A stretch of 64,000 bases of DNA from assembly GCA_945869955.1 (NCBI GenBank), contig CAMBQP010000004.1:1-64000 (forward strand). Direction: 5' to 3'. The notes below the pieces were generated by a model. The model was not told the origin of the DNA and searched no databases. It was given only the letters and a program-made list of their open reading frames with translations. Every line of letters starts with the position of its first letter. Within the stretch, counting starts at the first letter, position 1. The translations under genes and the position numbers were made by a program. Source of the DNA: Schlesneria paludicola DSM 18645. Its GTDB lineage: Bacteria; Planctomycetota; Planctomycetia; Planctomycetales; Planctomycetaceae. Shown piece after piece: positions 34,393-43,557 of the stretch.

Positions 34393-35751
34393 TTAATTTG
34401 CGAGGGCTTCGGCGAGTTGATCAATGTCCGCTTTGGTACGAGACTCGGTGACAGCAATCAGGAGACATTGGTCTCGATCTGAGCCCGTGATCCAATCCAG
34501 TCCGGGGAGACAATTCAGGGCCGGGCCGATATCGATGTGCGCATTTGCTGCGCGTTGGATCGCGGTTTCGGCACCCTTTCGATACTTCAACACGAATTCC
34601 TTGAAGAACGGTTTTTGATACGCCAGTTCACAGCCGGGAACTTGGCTCAGTCGATCAGCGGCATAATGGGCTTTGCGGCAACTGAGCTCGGCAACCTCTT
34701 TCAGTCCCGTGGGACCGAGGAGCGAAAGGTAGACTGTGGCGCGCAATGCCATCAAGCCTTGATTCGTACAGATATTACTCATGGCCCCCGCGCGGCGGAT
34801 ATGTTGTTCACGGGCTTGGAGATTCAGAAAGAAGCACCGTTTTCCCTCGCGGTCGATCGTTTGGCCGATCAATCGGCCGGGCATTTTTCGCACGAACTGC
34901 TGGCGGCAGGACAGAATCCCCAGAAACGGTCCGCCGAACTGCAGGGGTGTTCCCAGCGATTGCCCTTCGGCGACGGCAATATCGGCTCCCCAATCCCCCG
35001 GTCGTTTGAGGATTCCCATGCTCAGGGGGTCGAACGAGACGACCAAGAGTGCTCCTGCCTCGTGCGTCAGTTTTTCCAGCGCTTCGACATCTTCCAGGCA
35101 GCCGAACACGTTTGGCTGTTGAACGACAACGCACGCCGTTTGCTCGTTGACGAGCAGGGCGAGTTGTTCGGGATCAAGCGTACCGTCAAGGGTTGGTGCG
35201 ACGACGATTTCCGTGGATTTATTGGTCAGATAGGTATTCAACGTTTCGGTATACTGTGGGTTCACGGAACCCAGTACCACGACACGTCCCGATCGGCCAG
35301 TACAACGGATCGCCATCAGCACCGCTTCGGCAACGCCGCTTCCCCCTTCGTATAAGCTGGAGTTGGCCACATCCATTCCGGTCAATTCTGCGATCATCGA
35401 CTGAAATTCGAAAAAGGCCTGCAGGGTCCCCTGACTTGCTTCCGCCTGATAGGGGGTATACGCGGTATAGAATTCTCCTCGCGACGTGATTTCATCCACC
35501 ACACTGGGGATGTAGTGGTCATAGGCTCCACCCCCCATGAAGCAACGCCGATTACCAACGCCAAAGTTTTGCGAGGCCAATCGTCGTAATTGCTGTTCGA
35601 GCTCGATTTCTGTCAACGGTTGGGGGAGCTCAAGCGGTCGCCGCAGCTGCAGTTCCGAGGGAATCTGATCAAGCAAAACATCGAGTGAACTGACCCCGAT
35701 TCGATCGAGCATCAGCTGTTGTTCGTCGGGCGTATTAAAGAGATAGGACAT
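34393..35751 (-). CDS. gcvPA: Glycine dehydrogenase (decarboxylating) subunit 1
   Basis: A 452-residue N-terminal half of the split P-protein, which decarboxylates glycine and loads the aminomethyl group on lipoyl-GcvH. Family blocks are MSYLFNTPDEQQLMLDRIGV, FMGGGAYDHYIPSVVDEITS, YTPYQAEASQGTLQAFFEFQ and NSSLYEGGSGVAEAVLMA. The PLP lysine lies in subunit 2 (gcvPB), which is not in the window although it usually follows directly. It is 109 bp downstream of gcvH on the same strand. Confidence 0.96.
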   Translation of the reverse strand: MSYLFNTPDEQQLMLDRIGVSSLDVLLDQIPSELQLRRPLELPQPLTEIELEQQLRRLASQNFGVGNRRCFMGGGAYDHYIPSVVDEITSRGEFYTAYTPYQAEASQGTLQAFFEFQSMIAELTGMDVANSSLYEGGSGVAEAVLMAIRCTGRSGRVVVLGSVNPQYTETLNTYLTNKSTEIVVAPTLDGTLDPEQLALLVNEQTACVVVQQPNVFGCLEDVEALEKLTHEAGALLVVSFDPLSMGILKRPGDWGADIAVAEGQSLGTPLQFGGPFLGILSCRQQFVRKMPGRLIGQTIDREGKRCFFLNLQAREQHIRRAGAMSNICTNQGLMALRATVYLSLLGPTGLKEVAELSCRKAHYAADRLSQVPGCELAYQKPFFKEFVLKYRKGAETAIQRAANAHIDIGPALNCLPGLDWITGSDRDQCLLIAVTESRTKADIDQLAEALAN

Positions 35752-35813
35752 GGAAACGACCTTTTTGACTTGGGTGGGGTTCGTTTGATGGTCCCTGATT
35801 CGATGTCACGGCG

Positions 35814-35867
35814 CAGTCATCGGATTGTTCACAGTCATCGGATTGTTCACAGTCATCGGATTATTCA
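35814..35867. repeat. Tandem repeat, 18 bp x 3, overlapping the gcvH stop codon
   Basis: Units of CAGTCATCGGATTGTTCA at 35814, 35832 and 35850; the third has one change (G to A) that creates the TAA stop of gcvH at 35861-35863 on the minus strand. The other two units lie downstream of the gene. Confidence 0.92.
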
Positions 35868-36277
35868 GAGGATTGACAATGCGCCAAGTACTGCTGGCGG
35901 TTCATGAGCGTATCCATTTCTGCGAGATTGGCGATTCGCACTTTGACGAGCCAGCCTTCTTCGAATGGACTGGAGGTGAGTAGCTCCAGTTGGGCGGCAA
36001 CGGGTGTACCATCAGCGGCACGATGTTCAGTCAGTCGTTCATTCGACGCAATGATGACACCACTCAGCGGTGCATAAAGGTCGCTCACCGCCTTGACGCT
36101 CTCGACTTCACCAAAAGGCTGGCCTTTGGTGATGATTTTCCCGCTGGGGGGGAGCTCGGCAAATACCAGGTCACTTAACAGATGCACGGCAAAATCGGTA
36201 ATTCCAACGGTCGCGGTATCGCCATCGATCGCAACCCATTCATGTGTGGTGGAATATTTGAGCTGTTCAACAGGCAT
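35861..36277 (-). CDS. gcvH: Glycine cleavage system H protein
   Basis: A 138-residue lipoyl carrier protein that shuttles the aminomethyl intermediate between P, T and L proteins. YSTTHEWVAIDGDTATVGIT opens the fold and GEVESVKAVSDLYAPLSG contains the lipoyl-accepting Lys. Length is typical. It precedes gcvPA on the minus strand. Its stop codon sits in an 18-bp tandem repeat, so its last residues may be of recent origin. Confidence 0.96.
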   Translation of the reverse strand: MPVEQLKYSTTHEWVAIDGDTATVGITDFAVHLLSDLVFAELPPSGKIITKGQPFGEVESVKAVSDLYAPLSGVIIASNERLTEHRAADGTPVAAQLELLTSSPFEEGWLVKVRIANLAEMDTLMNRQQYLAHCQSSE

Positions 36278-36389
36278 GGGGCGGAGACTCCGATTTTCTG
36301 GTTTTGGAGGAAATTCCTTGACGTTCAGTCATTTTCATACGGCGACAAGACCCCAAAACAGAGTGACCGCACAACGACGAAACCGCGAC

Positions 36390-36866
36390 TTACTCACAAG
36401 GAGCGCAGTAGGGTTGGGTTCCAATCAGCTGTTGATCCAAGGCGGCGATTTTGCCAATTCGACGGGCATGCCGGCCCCCCTCAAACTCCGTTCCGAGCCA
36501 AATCTCGATCATTCGCGATGTGAGGCGTTCGCCAAGCAGATCTGCAGAAAGGCAGAGAACGTTGGCATCGTTATGGCGGCGGCTCATCTCGGCAGTCAGT
36601 TCATCATGGCAAAGTGCCGCACGAACGCCGGGGAATTTGTTGGCAACGATGCTCATTCCGATACCACTCCCACAAATGAGAATGGCTCGATCGGCCATAC
36701 CCTCCGAAATCAGTCGCGTCCCCTTAGCACCGTAGTCGGGGTAATCGACGACATCTGCCGAATCAGGGCCCATATCGATCGTCTCGTGCCCAAGTTCGAC
36801 CACTTGCGAAAGAATTCGTTCTTTCACCTGAAAGCCGCGGTGATCACTGGCGACAACAATTTTCAT
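36390..36866 (-). CDS. rpiB: Ribose-5-phosphate isomerase B
   Basis: A 158-residue enzyme interconverting ribose 5-phosphate and ribulose 5-phosphate. MKIVVASDHRGFQVKERILS is the family start, ILICGSGIGMSIVANKFPGV contains the catalytic Cys-Gly, and DNDANV-type sequence (HNDANVLCLSADLLGERLTS) follows. Another ATG at 36893 also opens the frame; the two starts sit in a 20-bp tandem duplication, and the family N-terminus favours 36866. It is 114 bp upstream of gcvH and about 265 bp downstream of the Sua5-phosphatase fusion. Confidence 0.95.
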   Translation of the reverse strand: MKIVVASDHRGFQVKERILSQVVELGHETIDMGPDSADVVDYPDYGAKGTRLISEGMADRAILICGSGIGMSIVANKFPGVRAALCHDELTAEMSRRHNDANVLCLSADLLGERLTSRMIEIWLGTEFEGGRHARRIGKIAALDQQLIGTQPYCAPCE

Positions 36867-36900
36867 GGGACAAGACTCAGTTTCATGTGACAAGACTCGA
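36861..36900. repeat. Tandem duplication, 20 bp x 2, covering the rpiB start
   Basis: TTTCATGGGACAAGACTCAG and TTTCATGTGACAAGACTCGA are adjacent. Each copy contains a minus-strand ATG in the rpiB frame or at its edge, giving two candidate starts. Confidence 0.9.
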
Positions 36901-37009
36901 GCGAGAAGACAGAATGGAATCAGAACGCTTCTCGCGAGTTGCGGGATTATAGCATCAAAAGTTTTCGGTGAAGGGTCGTTTTCGTGTTTGGGTGACTTTG
37001 CTATTCGTC

Positions 37010-37039
37010 GGGTTCATCTCATCAGGGTTCATCTCATTG
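37010..37039. repeat. Tandem duplication, 15 bp x 2
   Basis: GGGTTCATCTCATCA is followed by GGGTTCATCTCATTG, between the fusion gene and rpiB. Confidence 0.85.
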
Positions 37040-37131
37040 GGGACTGGAACAGAAACAAATCCAATTTTGAAAAGCCTCGCATTTCACGAATTGAAAATCG
37101 CCACATGGCCGATTTCTGTTCACTCACCCCC

Positions 37132-38259
37132 TCAGAACCTGTCGTCGGTCAATAACAACTGATCGATTAAGGCAAGTAGACTCTGTTCAATACTCAATTT
37201 GCAAGCGGAATACTCATCGAAGCCCCCACCATACGGATCAGAAATGTCCAAGTGATCTGGGGAAAGCAGGCGGACACGACTGATTAAATCCGGATAGGCG
37301 CTCAAAATCGCCTGAAGATGTCCACGTGTCATCGTCAGTACGTGATCGGCATGGAGCAGAAGTCGTTCCGTAACCGCCTGACTTTCGTGGTTTCGCAGAT
37401 CAATACCCGCTTCTGACAAAACATTGACCGCTTCATGCGATGCGGGAGAACCGTTCGCTGCCGCCAATCCGGCAGAAATCACATTGAAACCACGATCCAT
37501 CAACTCTTCATCCTGACATTGCAGGCGTTCGGCCAGTAGTCTGCGAAACAGAGCTTCTGCCATGGGGCTGCGACACGTGTTACCGGTACAGACAAACAGA
37601 AAAACTTCGCTGCAAACCCGCTTCAGGGTACAATCAGAAACCACTCCCGATTCAATCACCTCGTAGCCTCCCTCGCTCACTTTAACAATCGAAGAGGGCT
37701 CGCCGTAACGACACACTCCATCATCAAGCACCAGTGAAACCTGCTTGCCAAAACGCTCAGCAATCCCTGCTGCATTGCGCGGCATTATGATTCCAGACAG
37801 CGTCTCTGAGCAGGCCAGTAATGGATGAGGGCACATTCGCATAATTTCGAGCAGATGGGGTTGTGACGACGATCGAAACGTCACAGTTCCATCCAAGGCA
37901 GTGCATGCTTGCTGAGCATCCTGACCCAAATCACGGAATAAACCCGAGGTCATAGACGAATCCAAGGCAATCGATAATGGCCCAGGCCAACCACGGCGGG
38001 ACAGTTTATCCGCATAAACAGGGAGATTGGGAACATAGTCCCAGAGCTCAAAACAGGATTTCAGCAGCAGCGTTCTTCGGCCTTCCGGTTGCAATGCCCG
38101 AATCTTTGCGACCCCGGTTGCGCTCAGGGGATTCGCCACGATGACGTAAACGGTCTCAGTCGGAATGGCAACAAGTTCGCCTTCTGCCAGTCGCTGGCAG
38201 GCGAGGTGTATCGCGTCACGCGGATCATCGCATTGGCGAATATCCACAATCTGCGTCAT
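37132..38259 (-). CDS. Sua5/TsaC-like domain fused to a YwlE-type low-molecular-weight phosphatase
   Basis: A 375-residue fusion. Residues about 1-205 resemble Sua5/YrdC, which makes threonylcarbamoyl-AMP for tRNA t6A, but key motifs are altered: TETVYVIVANP for the usual TVYGL, no KRP-type motif, and ACSETLSG where STSANLSG is expected. Residues about 218-375 are a low-molecular-weight phosphatase with the P-loop VCTGNTCRSPMAEALF and the general-acid DP in DISDPYGG. A Thr in the CTGNTCRS loop is the residue known to favour phospho-arginine in Bacillus YwlE. ATG 38259 gives the usual Sua5 N-terminus. Bacillus has the separate genes ywlC, ywlE and ywlF (rpiB) in this order, and rpiB follows here. 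Confidence 0.88.
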   Translation of the reverse strand: MTQIVDIRQCDDPRDAIHLACQRLAEGELVAIPTETVYVIVANPLSATGVAKIRALQPEGRRTLLLKSCFELWDYVPNLPVYADKLSRRGWPGPLSIALDSSMTSGLFRDLGQDAQQACTALDGTVTFRSSSQPHLLEIMRMCPHPLLACSETLSGIIMPRNAAGIAERFGKQVSLVLDDGVCRYGEPSSIVKVSEGGYEVIESGVVSDCTLKRVCSEVFLFVCTGNTCRSPMAEALFRRLLAERLQCQDEELMDRGFNVISAGLAAANGSPASHEAVNVLSEAGIDLRNHESQAVTERLLLHADHVLTMTRGHLQAILSAYPDLISRVRLLSPDHLDISDPYGGGFDEYSACKLSIEQSLLALIDQLLLTDDRF

Positions 38260-38601
38260 GAAGGGGTCCAATCATCACGGTGGTTTTCTTGCTGAACGAT
38301 CTCGTATCATCTCAGGATCGCATCATTTGAGGAACAGACCGATCGATCGGCATATTCCTCTGATAAATGAACAAGCTCAGGCCAGTTCATCTGTTTACGA
38401 TACGTGAGTGTAATCATCCGCGTCACTCTGATCAACCACGGGGGAGTCCATATCATCGTAACAAGTTGTTCCCTAGAATTGGGTTACGAGTGATGCTCTG
38501 GTGTCGAATTCCGAAAAAAAACAGACCGTGAATCCAGATGCTTCACCAGACGGAATTCGCGATCGATTCCTTTCCGCTCAATTTTGTTTTTTATGATTTT
38601 T

Positions 38602-39990
38602 ATGGTCCAGACAGCTCATCAATCCGCTCATTTGGTTGGCGTTTGTGGCGCAGGGATGCGTGCACTGGCTGAGTTATTACTGGATGAGGGTTGGAGTCTG
38701 TCGGGTTCAGATCTGGCCATTCCCACTGCGGGAATCTTGAAACTGATCGATCGGGGGCTGGTTTTTCACCAGGGTCATGCTGCCGTACATCTGGCGGATT
38801 CCGCCCAAAACCTGGTCTACAGTCCCGCAATTCCCCTCCAAAACCCGGAACGAATGAGGGCGATCCACCAGGCCATTCCGCAGTTTTCTTACAGTCAGAT
38901 GGTTGCCCAACGCATGCGTCGGGCCACAGGTGTGTGCATTGCCGGAACCCATGGCAAGAGCACAACCACTGCCATGGTCGCCTCGATTCTGTCCGCAGCG
39001 AATCGCCTGTCAGGGGTTGTTTTGGGTGCGGAATTATGTGGGAGTGGTCGGAGTGGGTGGAGCGGATCGGGGGATTTATTTGTGGCGGAAAGCTGTGAGT
39101 TTCAGCAAAGCTTTCTCGATTTTGAGCCTCGCTACACTGCGATTCTGAGTATTGAGCCAGACCATTTTGACTGCTATCCCGATTTGGAATCACTCAAGTC
39201 GGCGTTTACTACGTTTGCCAGCCAGACCGCTGCCGAGGGGTTTTTGCTGATCAACGAGGATTGTCCCGTTTCGCGAGAAGTTTCCACGATGGCCAAAACA
39301 TCCGCCCGGCGCGTTTCCTTCGGCCGTCGTGCGACGGCGGATTGGCAAGTCCGCGAGATCGAACAATCTGCTGGGGGCCTTCGATTTCGCGTCGTGGGCA
39401 ATGGTCGGGATCACGGTTGGTTTTCCTTGGCCTTACACGGCGAACATAATGCATTGAATGGGCTTGCCGCCGCCGCACTGTGCGCCGAGGCGGGGGTCTC
39501 ACTCGACATCCTCCGCAAGACTCTGGCAGAATTTCAAGGAATCCGCCGGCGATTCGAGTTTCTCGGCGAACGAAAGGGATCGCTGTTTTTTGATGACTAT
39601 GCGCACCATCCCACTGCGGTCAAAGCGACCCTCAAAACCCTACGGAATGTGGTTGGTTCGCAGGCCATCCGTTGTATTTTCCAGCCACATCAAATCCTGC
39701 GGACAACGACCTTAATGACGGAGTTCTCACAAAGTTTTTCCGAGGCGAACGAAGTCTGGGTCGCCCCCGTATTTGCCGCACGAGAATCCGTCTCGATCGA
39801 ACCATGGCGGGTCTCGCAAGAATTAACCAGGCAGCTGCAGGCCGAGGGAATTTCGGCTCGTTTTTTTTCATCGCTTGACCAGATCGTAAGCACTTTAGAC
39901 GATGCAATGCGCCCCGGAGACGTCACGGTGACGATGGGGGCTGGCGACATCGACCGGATATATCATGAGCTCACTCAGCGCATTCAATGA
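38602..39990 (+). CDS. murC: UDP-N-acetylmuramate--L-alanine ligase
   Basis: A 462-residue cytoplasmic ligase adding L-Ala to UDP-MurNAc. AHLVGVCGAGMRALAELLLD is the N-terminal nucleotide fold, CIAGTHGKSTTTAMVASILS the ATP P-loop, LHGEHNALNGLAAAALCAEA and FFDDYAHHPTAVKATLKTLR the central and C-terminal blocks. Its presence indicates peptidoglycan synthesis. The next gene, murB, overlaps by 26 bp. Upstream sequence is T-rich; ATG 38593 and TTG 38584 are alternative starts and no good ribosome site is seen. Confidence 0.95.
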   Translation: MVQTAHQSAHLVGVCGAGMRALAELLLDEGWSLSGSDLAIPTAGILKLIDRGLVFHQGHAAVHLADSAQNLVYSPAIPLQNPERMRAIHQAIPQFSYSQMVAQRMRRATGVCIAGTHGKSTTTAMVASILSAANRLSGVVLGAELCGSGRSGWSGSGDLFVAESCEFQQSFLDFEPRYTAILSIEPDHFDCYPDLESLKSAFTTFASQTAAEGFLLINEDCPVSREVSTMAKTSARRVSFGRRATADWQVREIEQSAGGLRFRVVGNGRDHGWFSLALHGEHNALNGLAAAALCAEAGVSLDILRKTLAEFQGIRRRFEFLGERKGSLFFDDYAHHPTAVKATLKTLRNVVGSQAIRCIFQPHQILRTTTLMTEFSQSFSEANEVWVAPVFAARESVSIEPWRVSQELTRQLQAEGISARFFSSLDQIVSTLDDAMRPGDVTVTMGAGDIDRIYHELTQRIQ

Positions 39991-40843
39991 CATTCTGCAA
40001 CAGGATGAGCCGTTGGCTCCCTACACCTGGTTACGATTAGGGGGTCCCGCACAGTACCTGGCGACTCCGCGGTCGATCGAGGAATTAACCCGACTCGTGA
40101 CCGCTTGCCACGAACTGCAGCTCCCGATTCACATTCTGGGTGGTGGTTCGAATATCCTCGTGAAAGACGAAGGGGTCAGCGGAGTCGTCATTCGGCTCAA
40201 CTCTTCAGTTTTTGCTCAGGTCGAAATTGAAGGACATCGTGTCCGTGCCGGGGCAGGTGCGTTACTCTCGCACGTCATCTCGGAAACCGTCCGGGTTGGT
40301 CTGGCGGGATTCGAAAATCTCGCAGGAATACCTGGGACCATTGGGGGTGCGGTCTGCGGAAATTCCGGCGGTCGGCTCGGCGAAGCCTCGCAACTGGTCA
40401 CCAGCGTCACAGGGCTTACGAGCTTGGGTGAGCGAGTCGTGCGGGGGAAAGACGAATTGTCTTTTGATTATCGACAAAGTAATTTGAACGACCTGCTGAT
40501 CATCGAGGTCGAGTTCTCGCTGCAACCGGGTAACCCCGAGGCGATTGCTCACATGCTGAAGCAGAACTGGATTGCCAAGAAATCGGTGCAGCCACTCAGC
40601 TCACAATCCGCAGGCTGCGTTTTTAAAAATCCACGCGGGCTGCGCGCGGGACAATTGATTGAACAGGCCGGCTTGAAAGGGACTCGAGTCGGTGGTGCAG
40701 AAATCAGCGAACGACATGCGAACTTTATCGTCACCCATGCGGGCGCCAAATCCAGCGATGTGCTGCGACTCATCGATCTCATCCGCTCAAAAATTGCGGA
40801 ACAGTTCGGAGTTCATCTGGAGTCCGAAATCAAAATCTGGTAG
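39965..40843 (+). CDS. murB: UDP-N-acetylenolpyruvoylglucosamine reductase
   Basis: A 292-residue FAD enzyme reducing UDP-GlcNAc-enolpyruvate to UDP-MurNAc with NADPH. YTWLRLGGPAQYLATPRSIE, LPIHILGGGSNILVKDEGVS, GFENLAGIPGTIGGAVCGNS and SAGCVFKNPRGLRAGQLIEQ (catalytic Ser and the GLRAGQLIE region) fit a type IIb-size MurB. The final ESEIKIW is the expected Glu-containing end. It starts inside murC and is translationally linked to it. Confidence 0.96.
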   Translation: MSSLSAFNDILQQDEPLAPYTWLRLGGPAQYLATPRSIEELTRLVTACHELQLPIHILGGGSNILVKDEGVSGVVIRLNSSVFAQVEIEGHRVRAGAGALLSHVISETVRVGLAGFENLAGIPGTIGGAVCGNSGGRLGEASQLVTSVTGLTSLGERVVRGKDELSFDYRQSNLNDLLIIEVEFSLQPGNPEAIAHMLKQNWIAKKSVQPLSSQSAGCVFKNPRGLRAGQLIEQAGLKGTRVGGAEISERHANFIVTHAGAKSSDVLRLIDLIRSKIAEQFGVHLESEIKIW

Positions 40844-40965
40844 GTTTCTACCCATGGCCTGGAGCAAGAAAAACGCATCGTCGCAGTGTCCAACGCTGCG
40901 GCCAGTCTCTTGCCCGAGCGGCTTTCCGAGTTTCATTCCGTTCGATCGCAAGGAAGCGGTCCCTG

Positions 40966-41997
40966 ATGTTCATTGCACAAAACTTGTCTGCGTTACGTGT
41001 GGCCGTCCTTGCGGGTGGTGATTCCGATGAGCGGGATGTCAGCCTGAAAAGTGGAATGGCTGTTGCGGCCGCGTTGTCGGTGGCGGGGCACGAGGTGCTT
41101 CATCTGGACCCGGCGATTGTCGAACTATCGGGTATCGACTGGAGTCAGTTTGACGTGGCGTTTATCGCCCTGCATGGTCGTTTTGGCGAAGATGGCCAGG
41201 TCCAACAGATTCTGGAACAGGCTCAGGTCGACTACACCGGAAGCGATGCTATCGCCTCGCGCCTTGCCTTCAGCAAGTCGGCTGCCAAAGAGCGGTTTCG
41301 CCTCTTCGGCGTCCCCACACCCCGATATTCACTGATTCACTATAACGATGATCTGGAATGGATCGCACAAAAAGCGGCCGAGATCGGCTATCCATTGGTC
41401 GTCAAACCCGATACGCAGGGTTCGAGTTTGGGAATCACGATTGTTCATACACCCGATCGCTTGGCCGAGGGACTCAAACTCTGCTTCCAATTTGATGTGT
41501 TTGGGGTCCTGGAAACGATGGTGGAAGGGACCGAATGGACCGTCGGGTTGATCGGCCGAGAGACGCTTCCCGCCATCAAAATCGAAACGGATCGTGAATT
41601 TTTTGACTGGCAGGCAAAATACGAAGATGACGCGACGCGTTATCTGTTCGAGACCAATCTGCCCGAAAAGCTGATGCAACAGATTGAACTCGTCGCGAAA
41701 AATGCCTGTTCCGCATTGGGGACCAGCGGCCTGGCACGCGTTGATCTTCGGCTGGACCATTCCAATCAGCCGTGGGTGCTCGAAGTGAATACCATTCCGG
41801 GCTTTACCGACCATAGCCTGTTGCCCAAGGCCGCAGCTCGGCAGGGGATCGATTTCGTCACTTTATGCGACCGAATCGTTCGCAGTTGCCAGCATCGATC
41901 CGTCGCGCATCCCCCCAGCGAAACTCGTTTTGCTCCACACGTATTTCCTCAAACTGCCGATTCCGCCAAATCGAGTCGCAAACGACACCGTGACTGA
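40966..41997 (+). CDS. ddl: D-alanine--D-alanine ligase
   Basis: A 343-residue ATP-grasp enzyme making the D-Ala-D-Ala dipeptide. VAVLAGGDSDERDVSLKSGM, FIALHGRFGEDGQVQQILEQ, VDYTGSDAIASRLAFSK, YPLVVKPDTQGSSLGITIVH and LEVNTIPGFTDHSLLPKAA are the family blocks in order. The C-terminal 35 residues (SETRFAPHVFPQTADSAKSS and on) are an extra basic tail. AAGGAAG precedes the ATG. It follows murB after 122 bp; ftsQ, often next, is absent and a minus-strand gene follows. Confidence 0.95.
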   Translation: MFIAQNLSALRVAVLAGGDSDERDVSLKSGMAVAAALSVAGHEVLHLDPAIVELSGIDWSQFDVAFIALHGRFGEDGQVQQILEQAQVDYTGSDAIASRLAFSKSAAKERFRLFGVPTPRYSLIHYNDDLEWIAQKAAEIGYPLVVKPDTQGSSLGITIVHTPDRLAEGLKLCFQFDVFGVLETMVEGTEWTVGLIGRETLPAIKIETDREFFDWQAKYEDDATRYLFETNLPEKLMQQIELVAKNACSALGTSGLARVDLRLDHSNQPWVLEVNTIPGFTDHSLLPKAAARQGIDFVTLCDRIVRSCQHRSVAHPPSETRFAPHVFPQTADSAKSSRKRHRD

Positions 41998-42009
41998 ACC
42001 GTGGCTGAA
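41988..42009. repeat. Tandem duplication, 11 bp x 2, at the ddl stop codon
   Basis: CCGTGACTGAA followed by CCGTGGCTGAA. The ddl stop TGA lies in the first unit. Confidence 0.8.
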
Positions 42010-42054
42010 CGGAGAGGGATTGGGGAAATCCCGCTGAGGATGCGGCGTTGCGAA

Positions 42055-43266
42055 TCAGGCCGCCTGGGATGGCAGGGACACGGCAACGGTTTCGGCTTCA
42101 CCCGAACTCGGGTGACACGCTGTCATTTGAATCTCTTGAATCAGTCGCAGCACCAGGTAGCCACTCACCCCCACGCAAACCAGCGGTGAAATCCAGATCG
42201 CACTCGGTCGCGGGGTCACGAGGACAGCCAATTCATAATTCGCGACCGTCAGCACCACGGCCGCGATCAACCATCCGGTCGCTCGCCGATTCCGTTGAGG
42301 AAATGCCGCTTCAGCCAGCAGCGCCCCATACACGGGGCCAATCATCGTGTACGTGTTTCCCTCGGTGCGGGAGTTAAACAGCATCAGGTAACAGGAAGCC
42401 AGGGCAAACAGATAAAACGCCGCTCGTGGGGAAGGGAGTTTACGGACCCCTTGCCAGCAGGCCAGCAATGTACCGATGGCGGCCACGAGTCGGGTCGCTG
42501 TCCGAGCCGTCGAGGGAATTTCGATGCCGGCGACTTGTAACATGCCGAACAATTGAGCCCAATGACCGGTCTCGCCGACTTCAAAGGTGATTTTCAGATT
42601 TTCCTGACAAGCCACGTACTGTGACAGTACGTATTCAGGTCGTTGTGTCAGGAACGGCAGAACGGCGACAAAGGCCATGCCAAGCGCCAACCGCCATGAC
42701 ATGTGCGGATAGAGCACCCCCGCCAATAAAATGAGAACGATGACCAGCGGTTTGAAGGCAAAGGCGAGTGTCAGCAGCAGCGTCGCTCGCCACCAGCGTT
42801 GCTCGCTCAAGTCCGCGACTGCAAGGATCATCATCCCCGTAATCAGCAGCGTCGACTGTCCGTTTCTCGCACAGCCCCACGCCAGGACTGTGGTCACGGC
42901 AGAGACGGCAAAAAACCAGCGACCATCCCGATTTAACAGCCGGGTCAGCCTGACAACGCTGGCCGCGAGTACCGCGATCATCGACCATCGCCAGACCAGT
43001 TCGCTCGCGGCATGCGGCAACATCGCCCAGGGGGCAAACACCAGTGCGGCTTGAGGGAGATACAGAAAACCATGCCCCTGCATGTTGTACAGCGGCTCGC
43101 CCGCGAACCAATTCCAGACGGCGGAACGATACGAGGGGGTCACCGATCGTTCATCGCCGATGGCAATCGACCGGGCGACAACCAACGTAACCACCACAGT
43201 CAAAGCGGCCCAAGTCAGCCAGCCAGCCTTCTGGTATCGGAGCGATAACGAAGATTCAACGGACAT
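42055..43266 (-). CDS. GT87-type (DUF2029) polyprenyl-phosphate-sugar glycosyltransferase-like membrane protein
   Basis: A 403-residue protein with about ten predicted helices. The first extracytoplasmic loop (YRSAVWNWFAGEPLYNMQGH, then GFLYLPQAALVFAPW) has the shape of the catalytic loop of GT-C family GT87 mannosyltransferases, with a YLPQ-type motif in place of the usual YPP/YAP. NGQSTLLITGMMILA and FKPLVIVLILLAGVLYPH match further GT87 blocks. Such enzymes transfer a sugar from a polyprenyl phosphate outside the inner membrane; acceptor unknown. ATG 43266 has GAGGAAGG upstream. Confidence 0.8.
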   Translation of the reverse strand: MSVESSLSLRYQKAGWLTWAALTVVVTLVVARSIAIGDERSVTPSYRSAVWNWFAGEPLYNMQGHGFLYLPQAALVFAPWAMLPHAASELVWRWSMIAVLAASVVRLTRLLNRDGRWFFAVSAVTTVLAWGCARNGQSTLLITGMMILAVADLSEQRWWRATLLLTLAFAFKPLVIVLILLAGVLYPHMSWRLALGMAFVAVLPFLTQRPEYVLSQYVACQENLKITFEVGETGHWAQLFGMLQVAGIEIPSTARTATRLVAAIGTLLACWQGVRKLPSPRAAFYLFALASCYLMLFNSRTEGNTYTMIGPVYGALLAEAAFPQRNRRATGWLIAAVVLTVANYELAVLVTPRPSAIWISPLVCVGVSGYLVLRLIQEIQMTACHPSSGEAETVAVSLPSQAA

Positions 43267-43431
43267 CCTGTCCTTCCTCAAAATAAAGATTCGCGATCCT
43301 CTGCGATCACAAAACCGTGTGGTTTATCCTCACCACCAGTATCACGACAGAGAATATGTTCACCGTTCATACTCGGTCAATGGCATTCAATTCAGAACCA
43401 TCCGCCACATCCCCGAAGCGTCCGTTCCTTT

Positions 43432-43473
43432 GTTGCGGCAAAACGGTTGCGGCAAAACAGTTGCGGCAAAACC
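43432..43473. repeat. Tandem repeat, 14 bp x 3
   Basis: Three units of GTTGCGGCAAAAC plus one variable base, between the DUF1501 gene end and the GT87-type gene start. Confidence 0.92.
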
Positions 43474-43557
43474 GTTTCCTGCGGTCGGATTCGCAGTTCC
43501 GTTCAAAAGTCTCGGTCTGCGAAAACGGTTCAGTAGGTGGTCGAGGGACGTCTTTGA

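Noticed and set aside
43432-43473. Short regular repeats considered as a CRISPR array
   Set aside because: Units are adjacent with no spacers, only three copies, and no cas genes are present; the same holds for the other tandem repeats.
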